Source of the DNA: Pseudomonadota bacterium | GTDB lineage: Bacteria; Myxococcota_A; Polyangia; Polyangiales; Polyangiaceae | Length of the DNA stretch: 56,842 bases | Reading direction: 5' to 3' | Assembly: GCA_023423895.1 (NCBI GenBank) | Contig: JAFAER010000157.1 | Coordinates: forward strand, 1-56,842 | Shown here: in pieces, positions 1 to 8,133 of the stretch | How the letters are laid out: every line of letters begins with the position of its first letter | Numbering within the stretch: position 1 is the first letter of the stretch | Position numbers and translations under genes: made by a program | Notes under the pieces: model-generated | What the model was told of the DNA's origin: nothing | The model's input: only the letters and a program-made list of their open reading frames with translations | The model's database searches: none

Positions 1-1
1 T

Positions 2-550
2 GCTCCGACGCACACGTGCGATGTCGCCGACGGAACCGCCCGTACTCGTTGCGTCACCGCGGGGACCGCGCCGATTGGCCATCCTTGTACGGCGACCGCC
101 GGGTGCGCGCTCGGGCTGACGTGCATCTTCGGGACGTGTCATGCGTTCTGCGACGAGAAGATGGCGTGTTCGGAGCCGGGCGCGGGCGTGTGCACGCAGA
201 TCGAGACGTCGAGCGGCACCGCAATCCCCAACCTCGCGATCTGTCGGGTCGCTTGCGACCTCCACGATCCGACGAGCTGTGGGGGCAAGACGAACGCCGG
301 CATCGGCGTCTGTTACGTCGACGACCAGGGGAACACGGACTGCCAGGAAGGTGGACGGCGTACGGAGAACCAGACGTGCTCGGCGACGCAGGCGTGTGGA
401 CCGGGTCTCGTGTGCACCACCTCGAGCTCGAGCAGCACGTGCAAGCGCTGGTGCCGTGTCGGTCAGAACGACTGCGGTTCAGGCAAGACGTGCACGGGCT
501 TCTCGACCGAGGTCAAGGTTGGGGGCGTCGTCTACGGCGCGTGTCCCTGA
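2..550 (+). CDS. Cys-rich secreted/surface protein, 3' part only
   Basis: The frame is open from the left window edge to a TGA stop, giving 182 visible residues with the N-terminus missing. It holds 22 cysteines in short-spaced patterns such as CALGLTCIFGTC and CSATQACGPGLVC. The repeats resemble the 'C...G..C....C' disulfide-rich segments common in extracellular and outer-surface proteins of myxobacteria, often linked to Dickkopf-like or EGF-like families. An internal Met at 161 would give a 129-residue protein, but the upstream frame has the same Cys periodicity, so the gene must begin outside the window. I cannot assign a specific function; an exported, disulfide-stabilised protein is the inference. 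Confidence 0.6.
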   Translation, partial: APTHTCDVADGTARTRCVTAGTAPIGHPCTATAGCALGLTCIFGTCHAFCDEKMACSEPGAGVCTQIETSSGTAIPNLAICRVACDLHDPTSCGGKTNAGIGVCYVDDQGNTDCQEGGRRTENQTCSATQACGPGLVCTTSSSSSTCKRWCRVGQNDCGSGKTCTGFSTEVKVGGVVYGACP

Positions 551-670
551 ACGACGCTGGCGAGACGCGAGCGAGATGAGCCGGGCGAGACGACGAGAGG
601 ACGAGACAGTGACGAGCGCAACCCAGATCGCTTTACACGGGACATAAAGCGCGCGAAGTTCAGGGCTGCG

Positions 671-1213
671 ATGTCTTCCGCGAAGCCGCCTACGGCGCAG
701 AAGCGCTCCGAACCGCCCGTCACGATCGCGCAGCTTCGCGAGGTCGGGCTCTTCGGCGCGCTCTCCGACGAGTTCCTCGAGCATCTCACGCAGACGCTCA
801 CGGTCATGCGGATCATGGTCGGCGACACGATCTTCCGTGAAGGGGATCCCGCTCGCGAGATGTACGTCGTGCTCGACGGCGAGATCGAGGTCCTCAAGAA
901 GAGCCGACGCGGACGGGAGACGCGTGTGGCGATCCTCGGCCCCAACGACACGTTCGGCGAGATGTCGATCATCGACATGCAGCCGCGGTCGGCCACGGTC
1001 CGGGCGCTTGGATCGGCGCGCCTCCTCAAGATCTCCACGGAGGAGATGGATGCGCTCTACAGGCACGATCTGAAATCGTACACGCTGATCGTGCTCAACA
1101 TCGCGCGGGACCTTTCGCGTCGCCTGCGCGTGACCGACGGTCTGCTCGCCGATTTCACGGCGAACGTGCTCGAAGAGTACGTCTCGAACAAGCCGACGCC
1201 GAGCAAGCCGTAG
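671..1213 (+). CDS. Cyclic nucleotide-binding domain protein
   Basis: This is a 180-residue protein built almost wholly of one cyclic nucleotide-binding (CRP-like) beta-barrel, about residues 25-140. It shows the family signatures: a glycine after the first strands (VGDTIFREGDPA), then YVVLDGEIEVLKK, the phosphate-binding-cassette region FGEMSIIDMQPRSATV, and a long C-terminal helix. The cassette has the FGE and R-S-A-T pattern expected for cNMP binding. No helix-turn-helix follows, so it is probably a stand-alone sensor rather than a CRP transcription factor. Partners are not evident; the next genes lie on the opposite strand. Ligand identity (cAMP, cGMP or none) cannot be read from the sequence. 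Confidence 0.85.
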   Translation: MSSAKPPTAQKRSEPPVTIAQLREVGLFGALSDEFLEHLTQTLTVMRIMVGDTIFREGDPAREMYVVLDGEIEVLKKSRRGRETRVAILGPNDTFGEMSIIDMQPRSATVRALGSARLLKISTEEMDALYRHDLKSYTLIVLNIARDLSRRLRVTDGLLADFTANVLEEYVSNKPTPSKP

Positions 1214-1249
1214 CTCGCACGCCGCGCGGCGACCGAGCCCGTCCTGCGT

Positions 1250-1552
1250 TCAGTCGCTCTCGGCGTCGCCGCCGTCGGGATCGCCGCCGTCGGGATCGCC
1301 GGCATCGGCGTCGGCGCCGCCGTCGAGCTCACCGTCCGGCGGCGCGTTCGCGTCGGCGCCCATGCCGGCATCGTCGACGGCGCCGGGCTCGTCGTCCTGG
1401 CGCGAGCCACTGTCCTTCGTCGCGAAGCCGCCGCCGGGAGCCGCGGCACCTTCCTCGATGGGCGGAAGGGGCTGCGGATTGAGCGTGCACGCGACGCCCG
1501 CGGTCACGACCGCGAGCGCGCCGAGCAGGTAAGTTCGCCGTCGCCGCATCAT
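1250..1552 (-). CDS. Small lipoprotein with LNPQPLPP motif (second of pair)
   Basis: This is a 100-residue predicted lipoprotein. A twin-arginine-rich start and hydrophobic stretch end in a lipobox (AGVAC, Cys22), followed at once by LNPQPLPP. The rest is low complexity, acidic and Gly/Ala/Asp rich, with repeated DPDGG units, as in a disordered surface tail. Its start overlaps the stop of the upstream gene (TGATG), so the two are translationally coupled. The upstream neighbour carries the same eight-residue motif after its own lipobox. Function unknown; I recognise the motif as recurrent in short bacterial proteins but know no role for it. Confidence 0.65.
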   Translation of the reverse strand: MMRRRRTYLLGALAVVTAGVACTLNPQPLPPIEEGAAAPGGGFATKDSGSRQDDEPGAVDDAGMGADANAPPDGELDGGADADAGDPDGGDPDGGDAESD

Positions 1553-1827
1553 CGAGCTCCGTCCGCGTCGCCGTCATCTGCCGCGTCCGCATCGCCGGCC
1601 GTCGCGGCGTCCCCCGTTCCGGACGTTGGGGGCGGGCCAGCCGACCCACTGCCGTTGTCGAGGCCGTCGGAGGGGAACGGCTCCGGCGGATCGCCCGGAG
1701 GAAGCGGCTGTGGGTTGAGCTTGCCGTCGGGGTCCCCGTCGCTCAGACACGCCGGCACCCCGTGCACGAGCACGGCACCGACCGCGAGCATGGGAAGCCA
1801 GCGACGAACCATTTGGGCCGGGATCAT
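1549..1827 (-). CDS. Small lipoprotein with LNPQPLPP motif (first of pair)
   Basis: This 92-residue protein has a signal peptide ending in the lipobox-like GVPAC, then an acidic spacer and the motif KLNPQPLPPG about ten residues after the Cys. It ends in a disordered Gly/Ala/Asp/Thr-rich tail. Met6 (1812) is an alternative start; neither start has a clear ribosome-binding site. It overlaps the next gene by a few bases and shares the LNPQPLPP motif with it, so the pair looks like an old duplication with diverged tails. The ABC transporter gene at 1946 is divergent from it. Function unknown. Confidence 0.6.
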   Translation of the reverse strand: MIPAQMVRRWLPMLAVGAVLVHGVPACLSDGDPDGKLNPQPLPPGDPPEPFPSDGLDNGSGSAGPPPTSGTGDAATAGDADAADDGDADGAR

Positions 1828-1945
1828 GGAAGCACCCGAGGTGCCAGATGCAAATCAAAAGGAAAACCAATGGCCTGAAGGCAGCGGAGGCACGACGGAC
1901 CACGACACCTTGCGAGGTGATGGCCCACGTTGGCACAATCCGCGG

Positions 1946-2698
1946 ATGACGACGCCGGACCCCGCGACGGAAAAGGATGCGGCGCGCAGCGAGGTTCCCG
2001 CTGTTCGGGTCCAGAACGTCGTGAAGCGGATCAAAGACGGAGCGACCCGCCGGACCGTCCTCGACGACGTGAGCTTCGACGTGAAGCGCGGCGAGCTCGT
2101 CATCGTGCGCGGCCCGAGTGGCAGCGGCAAGACGACCCTGCTCGCGATCGTCGGCGCGATGTTGTCGCCGACGAGCGGCGAGGTCCATCTCGACGGCGAG
2201 GCGACCTCGCGTCTTCGCGAAGGCCACCGCGCCGAAATCCGTCGCAAGAAGGTGGGCTTCGTCTTCCAGGACCTGCAGCTTCTCGACGGGCTCACCGCGC
2301 TCCGCAACGTGCTCCTGCCACGCGTGCCGGACGGAGTGACGCGCAAGGACGAGGAGCGCGCGCGCGCTCTCCTCCAGCAGCGGGGGCTCGGCGCGCTCGC
2401 CGACTCGAAGGCGAAAGGGCTGTCGGGGGGCGAGCGCCAGCGTGTCGCGCTCTGCCGTGCGCTCTTCACCGATCCGACGCTCCTCGTGCTCGACGAGCCG
2501 ACCGCGCATCTCGACGATGCCCATGCGGTCGCCATCGCCGAAGAGCTCGCCGCGCTCGCGAAGGACGGACGCGCGCTCCTGGTGGCGACGCACGACGCGC
2601 GGATCGCGAAGAGCTCGGGCGTCACCCGCGTGCTCGACCTTGCGGGTGGCAAGCTGGTGGACCAAGGTGCCGACGCCGCAGCGTTGCCCGTCCCATGA
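1946..2698 (+). CDS. ABC transporter ATP-binding protein, LolD/MacB-like
   Basis: This is a 250-residue ATPase of the MacB/LolD/FtsE type. It shows a Walker A (GPSGSGKTT), a Q-loop region (VGFVFQDLQLLDGLTALRNV), the ABC signature LSGGERQRVALCRAL, Walker B LLVLDEPTAHLD and the switch His in VATHD. An upstream in-frame extension is possible, but the ATG at 1946 starts a normal-length protein. The usual partner would be an FtsX-type permease. None is present here; instead the gene overlaps (ATGA) a multi-spanning Cys-containing membrane protein, followed by a NosL-like lipoprotein. The arrangement recalls NosFY/NosL copper-maturation units, so a metal-related role is inferred. Confidence 0.85.
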   Translation: MTTPDPATEKDAARSEVPAVRVQNVVKRIKDGATRRTVLDDVSFDVKRGELVIVRGPSGSGKTTLLAIVGAMLSPTSGEVHLDGEATSRLREGHRAEIRRKKVGFVFQDLQLLDGLTALRNVLLPRVPDGVTRKDEERARALLQQRGLGALADSKAKGLSGGERQRVALCRALFTDPTLLVLDEPTAHLDDAHAVAIAEELAALAKDGRALLVATHDARIAKSSGVTRVLDLAGGKLVDQGADAAALPVP

Positions 2699-3729
2699 CG
2701 AACTTACTCGAGCCCTGGGTGCTTCTTCGCCTGTCCGCAGGCCTCGTGGCGTTCGTGCTGTTCGCGCGCGGGGCGCTGACCGCACAGAAAGTGCTCCGTC
2801 ACTTCGACGTGCGGCGCGCGACGGAGGGGCAGCTCGCTCTCGAGAAGCAGCTCGAGCTCGCAGCGACGTTCGCGCGCATCGCCGCGGTCGTCCAGGCGCT
2901 CACCCTCGCGTTGAGCGCGCTCGCGGCGGACCGCATGAGTCACGGCGTGCGCGGCGCGATGTGCGCCTACGGCGTGTTCTCCGCGCACGAGTGGGGATTC
3001 CGCTCCCTCGCCGCGACGACCGGTGTGGCGCTGGTCGCAGGCGTCCTCACGCAGCTCTACGCGTTCGACGCCCGGGTTCGGTCCCTCGACCTCGCACGTC
3101 CACTATCGATCGCGACGTGTTTGATGGCGCCGCTCTCGCTGCTCGATCTCGCGGCGGCGTCGAAGTTCCTCCTCGGTCTCGATCTTTCCGTCGTCGCGTC
3201 GTGCTGCTCCGTGCAGCTCGATCCCGTTGCGGCGACGGGTGAGGCGCACGCCACGGGTCCTCGCGTGCTGTTGACCGTGATCGCGGTCGTCGGGACGGTG
3301 CTGTCGATCGCGGCAGGGCTGCTCGCTGCGCGGACGCCTTCTCGGCCGCGCGTCCTCGCTGCGGGCGGCATCTCGCTGCTGACCTTGCCCGCCGCGCTGG
3401 CGGCATCGGTCCTCGAGGTCGCGCCCCATGCTTTCGAGGTACCGACGCACGTCTGCCCGTTCTGTCTGCTCAAGGCCGACGTGCTCGCGATCGGTTATCC
3501 GCTCTACATCGCGCTGTTCTGCGCGACCGCCTGGGCCGCGGGCGCGGCGGTGAGCGCGGTTCTCTCTCGGGGAGCTGCGGCGAAGGCGGCGCTCGGAGCG
3601 TTCGCGTCGCGTCGGCTACGTCTCGGCGCGATCGCGTGGTGCTGTGCGCTTGCGCTTGGTGCGTTCCCGGTCGTCCGGTTCGCCGTCGTCTCCGGCGGGG
3701 CCTCGCTGTTCCACGTGCACGGGCAATGA
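2695..3729 (+). CDS. Multi-spanning membrane protein with CC and CPFC motifs
   Basis: This is a 344-residue protein with roughly eight hydrophobic segments. Two cysteine sites stand out: an adjacent pair Cys170-Cys171 in VVASCCSVQ and a CxxC at Cys254/Cys257 in THVCPFCLLK. The protein ends with HVHGQ. It starts inside the stop codon of the ABC ATPase gene, so the two are coupled. It is probably the membrane partner of that ATPase, though it does not look like an FtsX permease. The CPFCLL segment is slightly reminiscent of VKOR-type redox proteins. With the adjacent NosL-like lipoprotein, the Cys pairs suggest metal binding or thiol redox at the membrane. The family is not securely identified. 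Confidence 0.7.
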   Translation: MTNLLEPWVLLRLSAGLVAFVLFARGALTAQKVLRHFDVRRATEGQLALEKQLELAATFARIAAVVQALTLALSALAADRMSHGVRGAMCAYGVFSAHEWGFRSLAATTGVALVAGVLTQLYAFDARVRSLDLARPLSIATCLMAPLSLLDLAAASKFLLGLDLSVVASCCSVQLDPVAATGEAHATGPRVLLTVIAVVGTVLSIAAGLLAARTPSRPRVLAAGGISLLTLPAALAASVLEVAPHAFEVPTHVCPFCLLKADVLAIGYPLYIALFCATAWAAGAAVSAVLSRGAAAKAALGAFASRRLRLGAIAWCCALALGAFPVVRFAVVSGGASLFHVHGQ

Positions 3730-3762
3730 CGTTGCTGCGTCGGTGAGCTAGGAGCAGCTTCG

Positions 3763-4191
3763 ATGCTCCGCCGCGACTTCCTCCTCCTCACCGCCGCGAC
3801 GATCGCCACCGCGGCGTGCAAGAGCAAGCCCGCCGAACCGCGCTGCAAACACTGCGGGATGAAGATCGATCCGTCGAGCCCGTGGCGTGTCGAGCTCGTG
3901 GCCGCCGACGGGTCCACCACCAGCTTCGACACCCCGCGCTGCGCGTTCACGTCATGGCGCACCGGGAAGTCACAGGCCGCATCGCTGCGTGCTCAGGAGT
4001 ACTACGAGCGGCGATGGCAGAACGCCGAAGAGCTGCGGTTCGTCATCGGTGGTGACGTCGTCGGACCGATGGGACCGGATCTCGTGCCGGTGGATCCGTC
4101 GCGTGCAACGAAGTTCATCCAGGATCACGGTGCGGATCGAGCGCTGCGACTCGACGAGATCACCACGGATGTGCTCGGCAACATCCAGTGA
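3763..4191 (+). CDS. NosL-family lipoprotein, Tat-type signal
   Basis: This is a 142-residue protein. The N-terminus reads LRRDFLLL, a Tat-like twin-arginine motif, and ends in a lipobox (TAAC, Cys19). The mature part begins with CKHCGM (Cys28, Cys31, Met33), the metal-binding signature of NosL, a Cu(I)-binding lipoprotein linked to nitrous-oxide reductase maturation. It continues with FDTPRCAFTSW, also typical of NosL proteins. An AGGAG sequence lies ahead of the start. No nosZ, nosD or nosR is in view, so a broader copper-delivery or metal-homeostasis role together with the two upstream genes is more likely than denitrification alone. Confidence 0.85.
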   Translation: MLRRDFLLLTAATIATAACKSKPAEPRCKHCGMKIDPSSPWRVELVAADGSTTSFDTPRCAFTSWRTGKSQAASLRAQEYYERRWQNAEELRFVIGGDVVGPMGPDLVPVDPSRATKFIQDHGADRALRLDEITTDVLGNIQ

Positions 4192-4295
4192 GTCGCGTGC
4201 CACCCGTCCGCGCCGCGTCGCTACAAACGAACCAAGTTCGAGCAGGGCGTCCCTTGCGGCGCGCAAGAGACGCGGTAACGTTGCAGCCTACAACG

Positions 4296-4532
4296 ATGGA
4301 AGAAGCGCCGGTTACACTCCCACCCCGACTTCGCCGAACCCTCGAGCTGGTCTACGGCGTCGAAGGAGTGACCGCTGCTCGCGTCTGGCACTGGCCGGGA
4401 CGCGTCGCCGTGGGCGTTCGCCCGGCGATGCTCTCAGCGCCCTCCGAGCTCCTTCGCCGCGTCGAGTCTGCCGTCGCCGGGCTCCGCGAGCCGGAAGAGA
4501 CGTGGGACTTCGGCCTGCTCGAGACCGAGTAA
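4296..4532 (+). CDS. Conserved small protein, function unknown
   Basis: A 78-residue soluble protein is predicted from the ATG at 4296. The frame extends upstream to 4188, but that extension is Arg-rich and looks non-coding. The sequence has an alternating strand-helix pattern (LELVYGVEGVTAARVWHWPGRVAVGV), reminiscent of a small alpha/beta fold, with a conserved-looking C-terminus EETWDFGLLE. It lies about 100 bases after the NosL-like gene on the same strand and could be its last operon member. I do not recognise the family. Confidence 0.55.
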   Translation: MEEAPVTLPPRLRRTLELVYGVEGVTAARVWHWPGRVAVGVRPAMLSAPSELLRRVESAVAGLREPEETWDFGLLETE

Positions 4533-4838
4533 GCGCTCCTTTCGCTCACGTATGAGCATCGCGGAAGCGCGACGCTCTCACGTTCGCGCGTCGAGATCGT
4601 TCGTCTGCGCTCGCGCTCGAGGAAGCGTCCGATTCTCTCGCGCATGAGCGAGGAGGTCGTTCGCGGCCTGCTCGCGTTCGTCGCTCTCGCGCACGTGGGA
4701 GATTGCTCGCGGCCATCGGTGACGCCGCAAACGTGCCGTGACGGACGAGCTCGAAGGTCGCTCGAACCGCGCACCGACAAAAGCGAAACGCGCGCGAGGC
4801 TCGAGGCCTGGCGCGCGTTCTCGAACCGAAGGTTCGGC
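4533..4838. other. Convergent intergenic region
   Basis: The 306 bases between two convergent genes carry no convincing gene. The right half holds hairpins serving the CdnL gene: a 6-bp stem just past its stop and the terminator listed separately. Confidence 0.6.
4776..4819 (-). terminator. Probable rho-independent terminator of the cdnL gene
   Basis: Read on the minus strand, a perfect 9-bp stem (AACGCGCGC / GCGCGCGTT) is followed by TCGCTTTTGT. It lies about 20 bases beyond the CdnL stop codon. The stem is strong but the T-tract is short. Confidence 0.6.
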
Positions 4839-5345
<507 letters not shown>

Positions 5346-6149
5346 AGCGTCTCCTTCGTTTCCTGAACCCTTTCGGGTCCGGATTGATTCGTTGCATTCT
5401 GCAAGCGAATCACTCATCTACAAGGTCACTGCGTAAGCGCCAACCGCACGCCCAACTGCCGGCCTCGCACGTCGCGAAACCTCAGGCCTTTTCTCCGGAG
5501 CACGCCCGCGTCGGCGCGGGCTCAAGCTACTCGGCGCCACCGGCCACAACTCCAGGCGGGCGTACTCTAGCTCCAGAACCTCGCTCCTGTCAAACTCTTT
5601 GTGGAGAAAAGCGCGGCATGTAGTATGCGCACGCATGGAGGTGCCTGGAGAGGACCGCCGCTCGGCGCCTCACGACGTTTCGTGACTGAGCGAAGCTCGC
5701 GCGGTTTCAGCAGCACTTCTCGCGGTGGTTCAGTTCTCGACCTCCCGGTCTGGACACGCAGAATTGGCCCAGACTACAGTGGGAGTGTGTAAGGAAAGGG
5801 AGGCTCGCGCAAGCGCAATAGGTCGATTTCCGAGGGGAACTCGGACCGACATTGCTTCTGCTTGCCGATGTCTGCAGTGCAGCGCTCCGCTGGAGTCGAG
5901 ACGCTCAGCTCGCCTCGAGCTCCGATGCCGTCGAGAACCGCGTGCCCCGTTTAGTCGTTCCCACGATCGAAGCGAGTCACGTCGAAAGGCGGTTCATCGC
6001 AGTTTGGTCGGGCACCGTGATGACGACTCGCACCACGACACGAAGCGCGAGGTAGGAGCGTCTGCGCCTCGGTCCCGGCCGCGGACTCCCACCTCCGAGG
6101 AGGCGCGTCAGCTGCGCCCCGCTGATCCGAGCGCGACGCGAGCGCGCGC
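5346..6149. other. Long intergenic region upstream of cdnL
   Basis: These 804 bases lie between two minus-strand genes. Short open frames here have no ribosome-binding site or protein-like composition. The part next to cdnL must hold its promoter and leader. A GC-rich hairpin (GCCCGCG-TCGG-CGCGGGC) sits near 5503-5520. Composition in 5580-6000 is less GC-biased than the flanking genes. I see no tRNA, tmRNA, RNase P or SRP signature. Confidence 0.5.
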
Positions 6150-7070
6150 TCAGGTCGCGAGCTGCTCGGCGAGGCCCCAGCGAACCCCCCGGTCCGAGAT
6201 CATGACCTCGCGCGCGCCTACATGCTCGAGATACGCGAGCGCGACGAGACCGCCGGCGACGATGACGTCTGCACGCTTCGGCTCGAGGCCAGGCACGGCG
6301 CTGCGGCGATCGTGAGGAAGGCGCGCCAGCTCGGCGACCACGCGCTCGACTTCATCGACGGGCATCGTGAGCCCATGGACGCGCGCGCCGTCGTAGGTCG
6401 TCATCCCGAGCGACACGGCCGCCAGCGTCGTCATCGTCCCCGCGATCCCGACGGGCGCCACGTCGCTGTCGAACGGGGGAACCGATGAGAACGCGGCGCG
6501 TGCGTCGGCGCGCACGGCCTCGAGCTCGCCGTCGAGCGGCGGATCGTTCTTCACGTGCCGCTCGGTCAGCCGCACGCTGCCGACGTCGTAGCTGTGGGCG
6601 AACACGAGGTCGGACTTGCCGCGCTCGCCGTGCACGACCTCCGTGCTGCCTCCGCCGATGTCGAAGACGCGTACGCGAGACGACGCGGACACGCTGGCCA
6701 CGCCGCTCAGCGCGCCAGCGAACGTCAGCCGTGCCTCTTCGTCGCCCGAGATCGTCCGCGCCTCGACCCCGAGCTTCGATCGCACGTGAGCACGAACGGC
6801 CTCACTGCCGCCGGCGTCACGCATCGCGCTCGTCCCGACGACGTCGATCTTCGAGACCCCGAGCCGCTCCACGATCTCGGCATACCGATCGATCGCGGCG
6901 TTCGTGCGCTCGATGGCCGCCGGAAGGAGCGTGCGCGTCTTGTCCACGCCCTCGCCGAGCCGCGTGATCGTGGCGCGCTCCTCGACCGCGACGAGCTGCC
7001 CCGAGGCATCACGCTCGGCGACGAGCAGGAGGACGGTGTTGGTTCCGATGTCGATGGCGGCGACGGGCAT
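6150..7070 (-). CDS. Ppx/GppA family phosphatase
   Basis: This is a 306-residue protein of the exopolyphosphatase/pppGpp phosphatase family (ASKHA fold). It opens with the phosphate-1 motif AAIDIGTNTVLLLVAE, has the catalytic-region segment SGDEEARLTFAGA, and the phosphate-2 loop FDIGGGSTEVV with its acidic neighbours. A glycine-rich IAGTMTTLAAV and the C-terminal ISDRGVRWGLAEQL complete the pattern. The length fits the short Ppx class that lacks the C-terminal HD and regulatory domains of E. coli Ppx/GppA. The likely substrate is polyphosphate or (p)ppGpp, tying it to the stringent response; which one cannot be told from sequence. Confidence 0.9.
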   Translation of the reverse strand: MPVAAIDIGTNTVLLLVAERDASGQLVAVEERATITRLGEGVDKTRTLLPAAIERTNAAIDRYAEIVERLGVSKIDVVGTSAMRDAGGSEAVRAHVRSKLGVEARTISGDEEARLTFAGALSGVASVSASSRVRVFDIGGGSTEVVHGERGKSDLVFAHSYDVGSVRLTERHVKNDPPLDGELEAVRADARAAFSSVPPFDSDVAPVGIAGTMTTLAAVSLGMTTYDGARVHGLTMPVDEVERVVAELARLPHDRRSAVPGLEPKRADVIVAGGLVALAYLEHVGAREVMISDRGVRWGLAEQLAT

Positions 7071-7075
7071 GGGGA

Positions 7076-7141
7076 TCAGGCTCCAGGATTCAGGCGCCAG
7101 CTCCAGGGAGAAGAGATTGGGGCTCAGGCCTCAGGCTTCAG
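7076..7141. repeat. Low-complexity CAGG-rich repeats
   Basis: Just upstream of the Ppx/GppA start is a run of imperfect repeats built on CTCCAGG and CTCAGGC, including GGCTCAGGCCTCAGGCTTCAG-like iterations. The tract is non-coding and lies between the phosphatase start and the OmpA-like gene. Confidence 0.5.
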
Positions 7142-7230
7142 AGTTGGAGAGCGAGAGAGAGTCGAGAGCTAGCGCGAGCGTAGCGTGAAAAGCAGACGAG
7201 CGAGAGCGAGGGGGCTCGGGGAGGGGACCA

Positions 7231-7268
7231 CAAAAGAAACGGGGCCCCAGGAAGACATCCTGAGGCCC
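7231..7268 (-). terminator. Rho-independent terminator of the OmpA-like gene
   Basis: On the minus strand an 11-bp stem (GGGCCTCAGGA / TCCTGGGGCCC, one wobble pair) with a 5-base loop is followed by CGTTTCTTTTG. It lies just downstream of the OmpA-like gene. Confidence 0.8.
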
Positions 7269-7290
7269 GCGGCTGCGGTGGGGGTTGCCC

Positions 7291-8133
7291 CTACTTGATG
7301 CTTCCGAGGTTCAGCATCTCCTCGACGTCCGGCTGGACGACGAGCTCGACGCGCCGGTTCTTCTGCATCTCGTCCTTCGACTGCTGCTCGACGCTGCCCG
7401 CGATGGGGTCGAACTCGGCGTAGCCGACGGACGCCCAGCGGCGCGGGTTGAGCCCGCCGCCGGCGACGTCGCCCTTCTTCTTCGGATCGGCCTTGTGGTC
7501 GTCGACGAGGAAGAGGGTGACCTGACGCGCGCGCATCAGCGAGAGGCCCCAGTTGTCCTTGAACGGGCCGCCCGCCGGGTACTTCACGTTGTCGGTGTGA
7601 CCGGCGACGAGGAAGTAGCGGTTGTTGAGGTCCTTGTCGCTGCGGATGACCTCGGCGACCTGCGAGAGGACTTCCTTGCCCTGCTGCTTCAGCTCGTCCT
7701 TGCCCGAGTCGAAGAGGATGTCGCCAGGGAGCTGGACGACGAGGCGGTTGTTTCGCGGCACGACCTTGACGCCGAACTGCGTCAGCTTGTCGAGCTTCGC
7801 GCGGAGCTCGCGGAAGCGCTGCTCGATGACGGCGAGCTGGTCGGCGCGCTGCTTGTACTCCTTGAGCGCCTGCGCGAGCTTCTGCGCCTCGCCCTGCGAC
7901 TTGTCGAGGGAGACGCCAGCCTGCTTCAGCTGCTCCTTCATCTTGTCGATCTGGTTCTGCGACTCGGAGAACTTCGCCTGGTCGTCGGCGATCTGCGCCT
8001 TCGCCGCCTTCAAGTCGGCAGCGAGCTTGTCGATCTCGCGCTGCTTGGCAGCCATCTCTTCGTCCGTGTGCCCGCAGCCGCTCAGCGCCAAGGCCAGGGC
8101 GGTCACCCCCGACCAAACCAACAACTTCCTCAT
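7291..8133 (-). CDS. OmpA-like peptidoglycan-binding lipoprotein with coiled coil
   Basis: This is a 280-residue protein. The signal peptide ends in a lipobox (LSGC, Cys20). Residues about 25-120 are a long charged coiled coil (heptads rich in K, Q, A, E). The C-terminal 150 residues form an OmpA domain, with the strand DILFDSGKDELKQQGK, the peptidoglycan-contact segment VAGHTDNV and the ending KNRRVELVVQPDVEEML. It should anchor an envelope structure to the cell wall. The start has an AGGAGG ribosome-binding site. A strong terminator follows, so it is monocistronic. Confidence 0.92.
   Translation of the reverse strand: MRKLLVWSGVTALALALSGCGHTDEEMAAKQREIDKLAADLKAAKAQIADDQAKFSESQNQIDKMKEQLKQAGVSLDKSQGEAQKLAQALKEYKQRADQLAVIEQRFRELRAKLDKLTQFGVKVVPRNNRLVVQLPGDILFDSGKDELKQQGKEVLSQVAEVIRSDKDLNNRYFLVAGHTDNVKYPAGGPFKDNWGLSLMRARQVTLFLVDDHKADPKKKGDVAGGGLNPRRWASVGYAEFDPIAGSVEQQSKDEMQKNRRVELVVQPDVEEMLNLGSIK

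Noticed and set aside
1930..1950. TGGCAC ahead of the ABC ATPase gene as a sigma-54 site
   Set aside because: No TTGC element lies at the correct ten-base spacing after the GG pair.
5580..6149. Small protein genes or a tRNA in the cdnL gap
   Set aside because: Short open frames lack ribosome sites and protein-like composition, and no acceptor/T-loop pair of a tRNA is found.
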